A stretch of DNA of 37,317 bases from a bacterium (GCA_021811565.1 JAJZOL010000188.1:1-37317), one strand, 5' to 3'. Positions 1-9,256 are shown, counted from the first letter of the stretch. The notes: generated by a model not told the origin, from the sequence alone. Numbers and translations: made by a program.

Positions 1-601
1 CCGATGTGAGGTTGGACGGGGTGTAGCCGTAAATTGGATTAGTGAAGAAAGGGAACATCTCATCTCGTATGATCCTTGTATCGGAGGGGTCCATGAAAGA
101 GGCATCCGTCACAATTCGGTTGGATGTGTAATCCGTCTCGAAACTTGATCCGGCGTTTTGAGTGGATTCCCCTGCGATGATGGAAAAGCTGCCCGAATCG
201 AAGCGATAACTTGATCCGTAGCATTGCCAGTAACTTGTCGTGCCGGGGCATCCTCCGTCCGACGACACCTGTGCTGGACCGCCGGTGTCGTCAGGGCATC
301 GGAAAATATCCTTGTTTTTTCCATAAGGCAGGATCTCAAGCTCCACCCCCTTGTGTCCCGGCTGACCTGCGGGCGGATTAACATCGTAAGCGTAAAATAT
401 GGGCATCACTTCGTCATAGTCCTGCACATACATTCTCGTCTGCATGCCTATCTGCCTTCCGTTGGAGATGCATGTGATCTCCCGCGCCTTCTCCCGCGCC
501 TGGGCGAATACGGGGAATAGAATTGCAGCGAGAATCGAAATAATCGCAATTACCACGAGCAATTCAATCAATGTAAAGGCGTTCGCCTTTTTTTCGGACA
601 T
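1..601 (-). CDS. Prepilin-type N-terminal cleavage/methylation domain protein (DUF1559-like / type II secretion pseudopilin), truncated by the left window edge
   Basis: Reverse complement from 601 reads MSEKKANAFTLIELLVVIAIISILAAILFPVFAQAREKAREITCISNGRQIGMQTRMYVQDYDEVMP...; canonical FTLIELLVVIAIISILAAILFPVFAQAREKAR prepilin signature; RBS-like AAAGGATGG upstream. Absent from the ORF track because it is open at the window edge. Confidence 0.95.
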   Translation of the reverse strand, partial: MSEKKANAFTLIELLVVIAIISILAAILFPVFAQAREKAREITCISNGRQIGMQTRMYVQDYDEVMPIFYAYDVNPPAGQPGHKGVELEILPYGKNKDIFRCPDDTGGPAQVSSDGGCPGTTSYWQCYGSSYRFDSGSFSIIAGESTQNAGSSFETDYTSNRIVTDASFMDPSDTRIIRDEMFPFFTNPIYGYTPSNLTS

Positions 602-662
602 TTAAACCATCCTTTCGTTCAAGTCGGGAACGAGGGAAGGATGCGCCACTGAGATTACGCAT

Positions 663-703
663 AAAAAAAGCCGCAACCTTCGGTGGGAGCTGAAAGTAGC
701 GGC
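663..703 (-). terminator. Intrinsic terminator forming the expression platform of the TPP riboswitch
   Basis: Minus strand GCCGCTACTTTC-AGCTCCCACC-GAAGGTTGCGGC followed by TTTTTTT: stem with one mismatch plus a U-tract, between aptamer and start codon. Confidence 0.8.
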
Positions 704-723
704 GTAACAAGTCTTCGTACTTG

Positions 724-814
724 TTCGCTTCCCTCCGTCGGCATTACCCGTATCAGGTGTAAGGGGTTCTCCGAAATTCGGAATCTCAGCCAGCCTTAAA
801 GCCAGCACCCCCAG
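724..814 (-). promoter_or_regulatory. TPP riboswitch (THI element)
   Basis: Minus strand TCGCTGGGGGTGCTGGCTTTAAGGCTGGCTGAGATTCCGAATTTCGGAGAACCCCTTACACCTGATACGGGTAATGCCGACGGAGGGAAGCGA contains the conserved GGGGTGC, GGCTGAGA, ACCC, ACCTGAT, GGGTAATGCC and GGAGGGAA blocks; P1 closes as TCGCT/AGCGA. Confidence 0.96.
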
Positions 815-1062
815 CGATATCATTTATTATATCTTACGAAACAATCATCCTGCAAGTGACCTCCGCGGTTGCATTTTTTTTGATGCTCTGTCTCAGACGG
901 CAATTTACCGCATCGAGTGTAATTGCGAAACTATATGGAAACGGTTTGCGAAGTGCATTTTACGCTTAATCATACTCCGTAGATCGAATCATGCAATTCT
1001 CTGAAGGCATACATTCTCTCTTAGATATGTATTAGGCTGCGGATTTCAATGAACCTGAGTAA

Positions 1063-2787
1063 TTAGTTGCCTCCGGACGCAACTACTGATTGAACCGGAT
1101 ACAGAGTATTGGTCGTCAACAACGGGAAATAAGAGTAGTTCAATACCCTCTTGAATAGATCGTCGATTTTCGGTGAAAAAGTATCCCCCCAATTGGTTGC
1201 ATCCAGTTTGTTCGCCGCTTTCAATTCGGCGGTCTCAGGGTCTATCTGATGTGCGATATGATAAAGACAGGATAGCGCCATATGCACATCCGCCGAGGAA
1301 TCATTCACGCGCTCTACGCTCCTCAACAGTGGGAGCGCTTTTGTCGGATTATTCACCGCGAGGTAATAGAGCGCTCTGGAATACTCACAATATGGGTTGT
1401 TGGGATCGATATACAACCCGAATCCGCTCAACATACCCGCTACATCATACACGCGTTTCCCTTGCGTCAACGCCTCCATTGCCGTTAAAGAATAAGCCAC
1501 GGAAGCCATTGGGTTTTTCTCCAATGCGGATAGGAGCAACGTGTGAGCATCGTCGAGATTGTTTGCGAAATAGGCTTGCAAAAGATTCACTTCGGGCTGA
1601 CCGCCCATCATGGCTTCCGCCTGCAATTCCTCCTTTACGGCGCGAACCTTTTGTCCTCCCTGCAAATCCGCATAGGCTGCCATGATCCAATCAGCGGTAG
1701 TGGATATGTCTCCGTTTGATGGGGCGGTGGCGTCGGAATCGACTTCGGATATCACCGCTTTGCGGGCCTTGTCAGGTTGGTGCATGATAACATAGTACAT
1801 CCCCATAAGCGCATGGGTTGCGGCATCTCCGCGTTGAGATGTGATGAGATCTCGCAAAGTACTCCAAGCGTTGATGAAATCGCCGGAATTGATATAGGCG
1901 AGCGCCAAACGATTGGCGATATTGATGGGAACGTTATCCAAACTTCCGCATTTCTTATAGGATTGGATTGCATCGTACCAATCGTAAATCGAGGCGTAGT
2001 AATCGCCTTGGAGCATATTCTTATCCGTGGAGGATGCGTTTGCAGGCACGGATTGCGACTGGATTTTTTTAATCTCCTTGAAGATCGTCACTGCTTGGTT
2101 CAAGTAAGGAATGGACGTATTGGATTGAAGGTTTTTGTCCGCAGCGTCCACAAGGAAGGAGACTTTCATGGTGCGCAGAGTGGTATCGTTATCGGGAACT
2201 GGGAGTTTGTTGAGCATCTCAATGGCCTGATCGGGATGCCCGCTTTGCTTCAAATACTGCGCCATCGCACGGATTGCGTTCGGGTTATTCGGATTGATCT
2301 TCATCGCGCGTGCGCACTCCACCTGAGCGGTATCCAAATCTCCCTTCTTAAGCGCCTCCATCGCCATCTGCGCGTGTTTGTCCGCGCCGAGGGAAAGCTG
2401 ATTATCGAAGATGAGATGCAGGTCCGCCTTAACCGTGGTTCCGTCCTGCTCGGTGGCGACCGCCGTGATGGTGTGAGGGCCATCGTTATAATTCAGAGTG
2501 TCAAAGGAGACCTCGTAAGGAGTTGCGGTTTTCGTACCGATCACCGTTCCATCCACCTCGATATCCACTTTGGTGATAAATACATTATCGGGGTAAGCCA
2601 GCATTGCGCGGATATTGATGGTTTTGCTAACCGTTTCCCCATCCTGATGATTAAAAGTGATTGTAACATCCGCACGAGCGACAACGCACGCGAATAGTAA
2701 AAGCACAGCCGATAGAACAAACCCGAAATTTCGGTGTGAGATTGAAAGACGCTTCACACTCATCGCTTCTCCTCCATGATCTCTCAT
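1063..2787 (-). CDS. Secreted TPR-repeat protein with N-terminal Ig-like domain
   Basis: 574-aa ORF with signal peptide, Ig-like segment (VFITKVDIEVDGTVIGTKTATPYEVSFDTLNYNDGPHTITAVATEQDG) and TPR-like repeats (AKKGDLDTAQVECARAMKINPNNPNAIRAMAQYLKQSGHPDQAIEML). Confidence 0.85.
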   Translation of the reverse strand: MRDHGGEAMSVKRLSISHRNFGFVLSAVLLLFACVVARADVTITFNHQDGETVSKTINIRAMLAYPDNVFITKVDIEVDGTVIGTKTATPYEVSFDTLNYNDGPHTITAVATEQDGTTVKADLHLIFDNQLSLGADKHAQMAMEALKKGDLDTAQVECARAMKINPNNPNAIRAMAQYLKQSGHPDQAIEMLNKLPVPDNDTTLRTMKVSFLVDAADKNLQSNTSIPYLNQAVTIFKEIKKIQSQSVPANASSTDKNMLQGDYYASIYDWYDAIQSYKKCGSLDNVPINIANRLALAYINSGDFINAWSTLRDLITSQRGDAATHALMGMYYVIMHQPDKARKAVISEVDSDATAPSNGDISTTADWIMAAYADLQGGQKVRAVKEELQAEAMMGGQPEVNLLQAYFANNLDDAHTLLLSALEKNPMASVAYSLTAMEALTQGKRVYDVAGMLSGFGLYIDPNNPYCEYSRALYYLAVNNPTKALPLLRSVERVNDSSADVHMALSCLYHIAHQIDPETAELKAANKLDATNWGDTFSPKIDDLFKRVLNYSYFPLLTTNTLYPVQSVVASGGN

Positions 2788-2923
2788 CTTGCGGGATGAG
2801 CTTTCTTTAATATAATAGGGGCGGCGCTAAGTAAATCCCCTCGCTGCATTTATGTCACAGGGGATTGTGGGATATTCAGTTTATTTCATGAATTATACTT
2901 TAACATGCGAGTGCGTACATAAC

Positions 2924-4165
2924 TTACAAGGGATCAATATCCGCCACAGCCGGAGATCGATCAAAATAATACACCAAACGCGCACTTAAGTCGTCATTGG
3001 GATCTCCTTGGGCGATTTCCAAATGGAATCTCGCTTTCACGGATTGCCCCGGTCCGATGGATCCGAGCATAGCGATCGTCGAAGGCGTAATACGAGAGTG
3101 TGATTTGGAATGCAGAACGAATCGCGCGTTGCCCACCGTGCCCCCTCCGTAATTCGCCAAGGTAATGTTCACTGCATATGTGTCTGGCGGTCCGGAGGAA
3201 CTCTTGATCCAATTTAGTTGCGGCAGCAGTTGCAGACAGCACATACTAGTTTCGCTAAGGGAATCCCGAAGATCGCCGATATATACGTCGAACTCCTTGT
3301 CCACTATAGTATGGTTCGCAAGCTTGATGTTTTCAAGCAGTGTCTGAATATTGGAGAGAAGAAACAGAGCGCGATGGATATTCCTTAGTCGATCGTAACG
3401 GTTGGATACGGATACCCCTTGTGACACTATGCTGATCTGCTCCCGACATTCATTATAGGGGCCATTTAGTACTCGAAAGAGGTGAGAACTATGTTTTTTT
3501 AAGCCTCTTATGACATCGAGCAAGTTCTGTGTGTTTTCCACCATTCGCGCGGTTTGATTTACAATAATCAAAAGGGTCCCCTGTTCTGGTTTTTGCCAGA
3601 TCACCTTCGTGACATTTCCAGGATGCAATTGAGGAACGGATTCCAAACGATCCAATCCGATATCATCAGCGGAACCCTGCAGGGAAAAGTCGACTTTACT
3701 GAAAGTAAGACACCCGGCGGGCAGTTTTACGGTGATGATGTTTCGTATCTTGCTGTCACTAGGGTTTGTGAATAGCAGGCATATTTTGTACCCTTCGCGC
3801 GTTGCGAGGATGTTGTTCATAACGGATGATCCCTCCGGGGGCAACACCATACCTTCCATGTCCATCTTTTCAAGAAGATGCTTTGCTTGATCCGGAAGCG
3901 CAGAAGACTGTTTGATGATGTCATCCGTGGTCATTAGGTTACCGGTGTTTGTGCATGCGTCCATAGAGATGTAGCGTTGAATCGGCTGTGCGGTTTGATT
4001 GACGTTTGGCTGCGCGGGAGGTGCGTTTTGCTCTGTGGAGTTATCCTGCATGCCTGGAATGACAAGAAGGAATAAGAGAGCGGACATCCCCAATACGATG
4101 GGGGTCTGGATCGCTTTTCCACCTCCCTTGATTACGGAATGGATAAATGTGATTAGATGTTTCAT
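2924..4165 (-). CDS. Membrane-anchored/secreted protein of unknown function, CARDB-like C-terminal region
   Basis: Listed ORF begins at 4243, but start ATG at 4165 (MKHLITFIHSVIKGGGKAIQTPIVLGMSALLFLLVIPG) is preferred: RBS-like GGGAAAG and ATGA overlap with the upstream gene stop. C-terminus NITLANYGGGTVGNARFVLHSKSHSRITPSTIAMLGSIGPGQSVKARFHLEIA resembles a CARDB beta-sandwich. Confidence 0.7.
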   Translation of the reverse strand: MKHLITFIHSVIKGGGKAIQTPIVLGMSALLFLLVIPGMQDNSTEQNAPPAQPNVNQTAQPIQRYISMDACTNTGNLMTTDDIIKQSSALPDQAKHLLEKMDMEGMVLPPEGSSVMNNILATREGYKICLLFTNPSDSKIRNIITVKLPAGCLTFSKVDFSLQGSADDIGLDRLESVPQLHPGNVTKVIWQKPEQGTLLIIVNQTARMVENTQNLLDVIRGLKKHSSHLFRVLNGPYNECREQISIVSQGVSVSNRYDRLRNIHRALFLLSNIQTLLENIKLANHTIVDKEFDVYIGDLRDSLSETSMCCLQLLPQLNWIKSSSGPPDTYAVNITLANYGGGTVGNARFVLHSKSHSRITPSTIAMLGSIGPGQSVKARFHLEIAQGDPNDDLSARLVYYFDRSPAVADIDPL

Positions 4166-4398
4166 ATTTCTTTCCCTGGTTTTTCCAAATGCACAATGCG
4201 TTTTAGCAGTTGTTCGCGTTCCATCATGATTGCATGTCCGCATCCCTCACATATCAATCCGATATCCGCCCCAATACGCCGCACTCTCCACGTGCGACTT
4301 CCGCAAGGGTGAGCTTTTCTCAGCTGAACGATATCACCGGGCTCAATTTGCCAGTTCAAGGTTCCTTTTTCCACCAAAAACGATATTCCCGAAAACAA
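4162..4398 (-). CDS. DUF951-family small protein
   Basis: 78-aa ORF with the family-like pattern GDIVQLRKAHPCGSRTWRVRRIGADIGLICEGCGHAIMMEREQLLKRI; stop overlaps the next start (ATGA). Confidence 0.85.
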   Translation of the reverse strand: MFSGISFLVEKGTLNWQIEPGDIVQLRKAHPCGSRTWRVRRIGADIGLICEGCGHAIMMEREQLLKRIVHLEKPGKEI

Positions 4399-4660
4399 GC
4401 CGTCTTATCATTGCGCATCCAACATGGTTATGAAGTGTCGCATTTCCAGGGATTTTCGCTTGCCTCGCTCATTGGGAGATTGTTAAATGCGCCAAAGGTC
4501 ATTCGGCCTTCACCAGTCATTATAACATAGAACGGACGGGGGATGTGTCGTTTAAGGATTATCGCTCTCCATTTCATGTGCTTCATTGAACGCTTCGTAG
4601 GCGGATTCGTTGGTATAATGATATCATTGTCACCAATCACTTGAAGATATTGAGGTTTCG

Positions 4661-5560
4661 ATGCAAATTACGAAAACCACCAATCAGTTTTGGAAACTTC
4701 TTAAGGAGATTTCCCCTCAGGACATTGAGGATGAAAGCCAAATTCCATTTAGAATATACGTAGTATGCAGCCCTGGGGATCGCAAGGGCATCGAAACAAT
4801 CCTGTTCAAATCACACCCCCTGAGCCAGATTTTGGACTCGTCTCATCAGGTGGAATTCATGGATGAATGCCCGTCATCCTACGGAGAGAAGGATATCATC
4901 ATCGATTCGAGAGACACTACGCCTCTTGATGTGAACATGTCGCAATACTATTTCCACCTGAGATATTTCGGAGACTGGCGCAAATTGATTCTTCGCATTT
5001 TGGAATGCCGTGGCGATATCAGTCTCTCCCTTGCTCGTCACATTCCGGCATTTCGTGAGCACAAGGCGGATCAGGTTATCAGGGAGTGTTGCATGGTGAA
5101 CGCTCAATTTGTAGTCATTAACTCCCTCCCTGCGATTATCCCGTTTGCGATTCCGCTGCTTCCGGTCTCCATGGTGGGGGATATCGTCACCTTGACGAAG
5201 AACCAGATGATGATGACGCTCAAATTGGGTGTGATTTATGGGTTCGAGGCTGATTGGCGATCAAGAGGCATGGAGATGCTTCCGATATTCGGGAATGCGT
5301 TCGGTTGGAAGTCTATCGCACGAGAGGTGTTGGACTTAATGCCTGCGGGAATAGGTATCGTTCCGCGCGGAGCCATTGCATACGCTGGGACCGCCGCAAT
5401 CGGAAAGGTGATGCGGGCTTATTACAGCAAAGGCGTGCCTGTAAGTCTCACCGCCATCAATCGGCAGTATCGCGACCAAATAGACGAAGCCACGCGGATT
5501 GTCAAACAGATGCTTCCACGATTTCTGGAGAGCAGAAAACGACATGGAGAGGGCAAGTGA
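4661..5560 (+). CDS. DUF697-like (YcjF-type) membrane-associated protein
   Basis: C-terminal half NAQFVVINSLPAIIPFAIPLLPVSMVGDIVTLTKNQMMMTLKLGVIYG...AIAYAGTAAIGKVMRAYYSKG resembles DUF697; no GTPase motifs seen in the N-terminus. Confidence 0.7.
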   Translation: MQITKTTNQFWKLLKEISPQDIEDESQIPFRIYVVCSPGDRKGIETILFKSHPLSQILDSSHQVEFMDECPSSYGEKDIIIDSRDTTPLDVNMSQYYFHLRYFGDWRKLILRILECRGDISLSLARHIPAFREHKADQVIRECCMVNAQFVVINSLPAIIPFAIPLLPVSMVGDIVTLTKNQMMMTLKLGVIYGFEADWRSRGMEMLPIFGNAFGWKSIAREVLDLMPAGIGIVPRGAIAYAGTAAIGKVMRAYYSKGVPVSLTAINRQYRDQIDEATRIVKQMLPRFLESRKRHGEGK

Positions 5561-5596
5561 TTGCAGAAATGCCTCACTTGCCGCAACTCTCCTCCC

Positions 5597-6679
5597 TCAT
5601 TTCGGAATATTCAGATAATTTCCATACCCAATAATCACGGTGGATGATACAAGTACCGCCAAGCCAAGCGCGATCAGCCAGTGAGTTCGTTTGCTGGTAC
5701 CCTTCCACTCCTTGAGAGCTATTCCCCACAACATACTGAAGATCATGATGCTTGCCATATGCAAGGTCCAACTAGAGAATGAGTAGCTACCCATTTTGCT
5801 TTGACCCATGGTGTAGAAGAAGAACTGAAGATACCATGTTATCCCTGCCATTGCCGAGAAGAGATAGTTGTTGGCAATGAGCGAGGCTCCTTCCTTTTGC
5901 CCATCTACGACGCCAAGGTATTCCCGACCGGAGCGATTTTTAATGTTAAGCGCGGCGCACCAAACGAAATTGGTTACAAAACCGCCAAGCAGAACGGGTA
6001 TCAGAACCGGCAAGCCCTGCCAAATTGCAGACCTTCCATGGTGTTGCAGAATGTTCACGGCGTAATCGTTAATCGGTTTACCCGCATCCAGTCCAAAAGC
6101 CATGCAGGAACTCATGATGCCGGAAAAGGTGGCGATCGCCATGCCCTTGCCAAAATGGAATTCCGTGATCGTACTCTGTTTCTGCTCCGTGGTTAGCTCA
6201 CGCTCCTTGGACATGCCCGCCATTCCACTGACGCCAATGCCTATCACGCTCGCAAATACGCCAAGCAGGATGAATTTGCCTGATAGGGTCGAGAAAATAC
6301 CTGAAAGCTGCCCGTGAAAGATAGGCGGGATCATAGTACCGAATACCGCCGTGTAGCCTAGAGCGACCGCCATTCCCAAGGCGATGCCAAGGTATCTCAT
6401 CGTCAATCCGAATGTCAGGCCTCCCACGCCCCACAACATCCCGAACAGAAACGCCCAAAAGAGGACATGTATGGGTGTGTGAGCTAGTATGGACCAAACT
6501 CCCGGTACTAAAAGCGAAGCCATGAGTGCGGGCATGATGATCCAACTGAAAAAGCCGCCGGCAAGCCAGTATGTTTCCCACGACCAACGTCTGACCTGCT
6601 TGTATGGAATATAAAAGCTGGCGGCTGCGAGTCCTCCCGTCCAATGCAAAAGGACTCCGAGGAATGGGTTAGGTGTCAA
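5597..6679 (-). CDS. rhaT: L-rhamnose/proton symporter family protein (RhaT-like)
   Basis: 360-aa multi-TM protein MTPNPFLGVLLHWTGGLAAASFYIPYKQVRRWSWETYWLAGGFFSWIIMP..., recognisable RhaT N-terminus; rhamnosidase nearby. Confidence 0.88.
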   Translation of the reverse strand: MTPNPFLGVLLHWTGGLAAASFYIPYKQVRRWSWETYWLAGGFFSWIIMPALMASLLVPGVWSILAHTPIHVLFWAFLFGMLWGVGGLTFGLTMRYLGIALGMAVALGYTAVFGTMIPPIFHGQLSGIFSTLSGKFILLGVFASVIGIGVSGMAGMSKERELTTEQKQSTITEFHFGKGMAIATFSGIMSSCMAFGLDAGKPINDYAVNILQHHGRSAIWQGLPVLIPVLLGGFVTNFVWCAALNIKNRSGREYLGVVDGQKEGASLIANNYLFSAMAGITWYLQFFFYTMGQSKMGSYSFSSWTLHMASIMIFSMLWGIALKEWKGTSKRTHWLIALGLAVLVSSTVIIGYGNYLNIPK

Positions 6680-6784
6680 CGAATTTCTCCTTTGCAGTTA
6701 TTGTGAAATAATACATAACGCGCTTCGCCAATCCATGTCATGATCCATTATGAACATTTGAAGTGTTTTTTGCAATTGATGGCA

Positions 6785-8200
6785 TTAACATATCCGAATG
6801 GATTCCATGCCGATCAACGAGGCGAGTTTTTCCAGATTAGAGGCGATATGACCGGTTCCAATGGCGCAATGATGCGCAGGCCCTGCATAACACCATCGAT
6901 TCACGAACTCCTTGGCGCCGATGGGAAACCTGTATCTGCTGTTAGTGTTTCCGATTTGAAGAATGGGTCCGGGAACCGATTCTCCTTCCGCGAAGAGGAG
7001 TTTCAGCTTGCCATGTCCATCCTGAATGACTGAGAGGAGCGTCACCGGACCGTTTTTAACGCGCATTTCTATGGATAGTCCCTTGCCCGGTTTTCCGTGG
7101 TAGACGGGGAGAGGCACCAATTTGGCGGGACCGTCGGATATGGCGAGATGGGCGGGACCATCGTGCCCCAGAAGCACAATGTCGTCATTAAAGTCCATGG
7201 CGTAGAATTCAGAGAAAGAGCCTCCGCATCCGAAGAGGTCCAATATCTTCATCGCCTGAGCGTTTTTGATTTCGCACTCCCCCGCCACAGGAACACCATG
7301 AGCGGTGAGCAGGGAGTTGCCGGCGATTACCGAGGTGACGATGTCCTCGTATTCATTGCCTTCATACCCCTCGTAATAATATGCCATGGAGCCTATTTGA
7401 TGGTTTTGAACCAATTTATCCAAGGCGCAAGAGGTTTTCGCCGCTCTTACCAATTCATATGCTGAGCATTGCGGGCTAACCACAAATTCGCCGTGAAATT
7501 GCTTTAGTTTGATTTTTATCTCCTCGTCCGAAATCGAATCTCGTAAAGCCTTGAGTTCACACATCTCTAATATCTCGAAATGACATCCGAGCGCTGCTGA
7601 CTGCTGCGTCATGTCGCTATAGACATCAAGCATCCCCCCATAGTAATGCCCTAAAACGCCAACCCGATTGAGCCGCAACCCCTCGCGCACCTTGGCTGCG
7701 GAGACCCAATCCTCGATCTCGTTCCAAGCCTCGGAATCGGGGTCAAGAGTGCCGGTAATAAGATGGTATTCGATACCCGCTCTGTTGAAAACGGAGGCAA
7801 TCTCCGGCGCCGAGCAGGCTTGGCAGTGGGCGAGCCATTCCCCCGTCATCAAACCACGATCCCCCAGCGCGTTGAAGGATTCATAATCTATCGCCTTGAC
7901 GGGTTGGAGGTTGAGGACGATAACCGGTACGTTCGCTTTTTGAACAACAGGCAAAACCGTGGAGCTTAACGCATAGGTGGAGATGTAAAGAAAAAGAATA
8001 TCCGCACACTCCCTTTTGAAGAAATCACCCGCAAGCCTCGCTTTTTCCGGGGAATCCACCATTCCCGCGCTGACAACCTCGGCGTTGAAGGATTCGATGC
8101 GGGATTTTACTGTTTCCAGATAGCTAGTGAGGCGGGGGAGAAGGGATGGGAACTGTCCCCAGTAGGTGTCCAAGCCGATGCCGAACAGACCGATTTTCAT
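6785..8200 (-). CDS. L-fucose/L-arabinose isomerase-family protein
   Basis: 471-aa ORF MKIGLFGIGLDTYWGQFPSLLPRLTSYLETV...ADILFLYISTYALSSTVLPVVQKANVPVIVLNLQP, typical of the sugar isomerase N-terminal domain; family-level call only. Confidence 0.8.
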   Translation of the reverse strand: MKIGLFGIGLDTYWGQFPSLLPRLTSYLETVKSRIESFNAEVVSAGMVDSPEKARLAGDFFKRECADILFLYISTYALSSTVLPVVQKANVPVIVLNLQPVKAIDYESFNALGDRGLMTGEWLAHCQACSAPEIASVFNRAGIEYHLITGTLDPDSEAWNEIEDWVSAAKVREGLRLNRVGVLGHYYGGMLDVYSDMTQQSAALGCHFEILEMCELKALRDSISDEEIKIKLKQFHGEFVVSPQCSAYELVRAAKTSCALDKLVQNHQIGSMAYYYEGYEGNEYEDIVTSVIAGNSLLTAHGVPVAGECEIKNAQAMKILDLFGCGGSFSEFYAMDFNDDIVLLGHDGPAHLAISDGPAKLVPLPVYHGKPGKGLSIEMRVKNGPVTLLSVIQDGHGKLKLLFAEGESVPGPILQIGNTNSRYRFPIGAKEFVNRWCYAGPAHHCAIGTGHIASNLEKLASLIGMESIRIC

Positions 8201-8426
8201 AAGGTGTCTCCTTTGAGAAGGCGAAGGGAATTGACGGTTGGGCGAAGTACGTACCTATTGTGTCATATTTCCCCGCAAGAGCAAAACAGACTGCCAAAAA
8301 TCGAAGCGTGAAGGTGAGTTGAAAAGATATCTGCGCATTTTCATCGGATTTCGACTATTATAAAGTAGATTAATGCAGCAATTCGGATTTCGATTGTAAG
8401 TTCTCAAGCGTCCGGAGGAACGAGGA

Positions 8427-8762
8427 TTGGGTAAATTGACAGAGGCAACGATTCAACGGGTGATTGATACCGTCGTGCGGGAAACGAATCCGGAGATGGT
8501 ATATGTTTTCGGATCTTACGGGCGTGGAGACGCTAACGAGACCTCGGATCTGGATATATTGATTGTTGAAAGGGATGAATTTGGCGAAGACCATAGTAGA
8601 TGGTCGGAACTAAAACGGATACGAAAAGCCTTATCCGAATTTCGTGTTTCAAAGGATATTGTAGTGATCAGCGTGGGGGAGTTTGAATACTGGAAAGGCT
8701 CCTCGGTTCACTTAGTGTCGCATGCCATAAGGGATGGAAGGTTGCTTTATGCCCGATCTTAG
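8427..8762 (+). CDS. MNT-type minimal nucleotidyltransferase (putative antitoxin)
   Basis: GSYGRGDANETSDLDI matches the GSx10DxD nucleotidyltransferase motif; TTG start preceded by GGAGGAACGAGGA. Confidence 0.9.
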   Translation: MGKLTEATIQRVIDTVVRETNPEMVYVFGSYGRGDANETSDLDILIVERDEFGEDHSRWSELKRIRKALSEFRVSKDIVVISVGEFEYWKGSSVHLVSHAIRDGRLLYARS

Positions 8763-9147
8763 AGGCGCGGAGGCGCTATTAAATATGGCTCGAAAAGATC
8801 TGATGGCGTTGCGAGGTATGTTATCCGAGGCAACTTTTTCTGATGAGATATTTGGATTTCACGCTCAACAGGCTGTGGAAAAAGGATTGAAATGTTGGCT
8901 CAGCATACTTGTATCCGACTTTCCACGCACCCATGATTTACAACTTCTCTTTAGTTTGCTTATTGAAGCCAATGCGGATATTACTCCAGAAATGAAGTTA
9001 TTGGAGGATTTAACCGATTTCGCAGTTATCTTCAGATATGGCGAGGTTGATTTGGGAGAGAGCATGGATCGTCCAAATGTAATATCTCAGGTAGCGGATT
9101 TGATTGATTATGTGGGAGAGGTGTTAAACCTGTATAAGCGACAGTAA
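8749..9147 (+). CDS. HEPN domain protein (putative toxin partner)
   Basis: FGFHAQQAVEKGLKCWLSILVSDFPRTHDLQLLFSLL is the HEPN-family pattern; overlaps the preceding MNT gene. ATG at 8749 is preferred over 8734 because GGAAGG lies upstream. Confidence 0.9.
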   Translation: MPDLRGAEALLNMARKDLMALRGMLSEATFSDEIFGFHAQQAVEKGLKCWLSILVSDFPRTHDLQLLFSLLIEANADITPEMKLLEDLTDFAVIFRYGEVDLGESMDRPNVISQVADLIDYVGEVLNLYKRQ

Positions 9148-9256
9148 TCAAATTTGCATTGTAATCAATAGGTTAGCATTGGCGTAGGCTACTCTTGGGC
9201 GGTAAGGCGACTTCGCATGCTTATATTGGTGACTGGTTTTTGATTGGTCCCACAAT

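Noticed and set aside
602-823. 73-aa minus ORF
   Set aside because: Coincides with the TPP riboswitch and its terminator; non-coding RNA explains the sequence.
1777-2697. 306-aa plus-strand ORF
   Set aside because: Lies fully antisense to the TPR protein gene; composition is typical of a shadow ORF and no domain is recognisable.
5254-5634. 126-aa plus-strand ORF overlapping the DUF697-like gene
   Set aside because: Alternative frame with low-complexity Arg-rich text; no RBS; coding frame is the other one.
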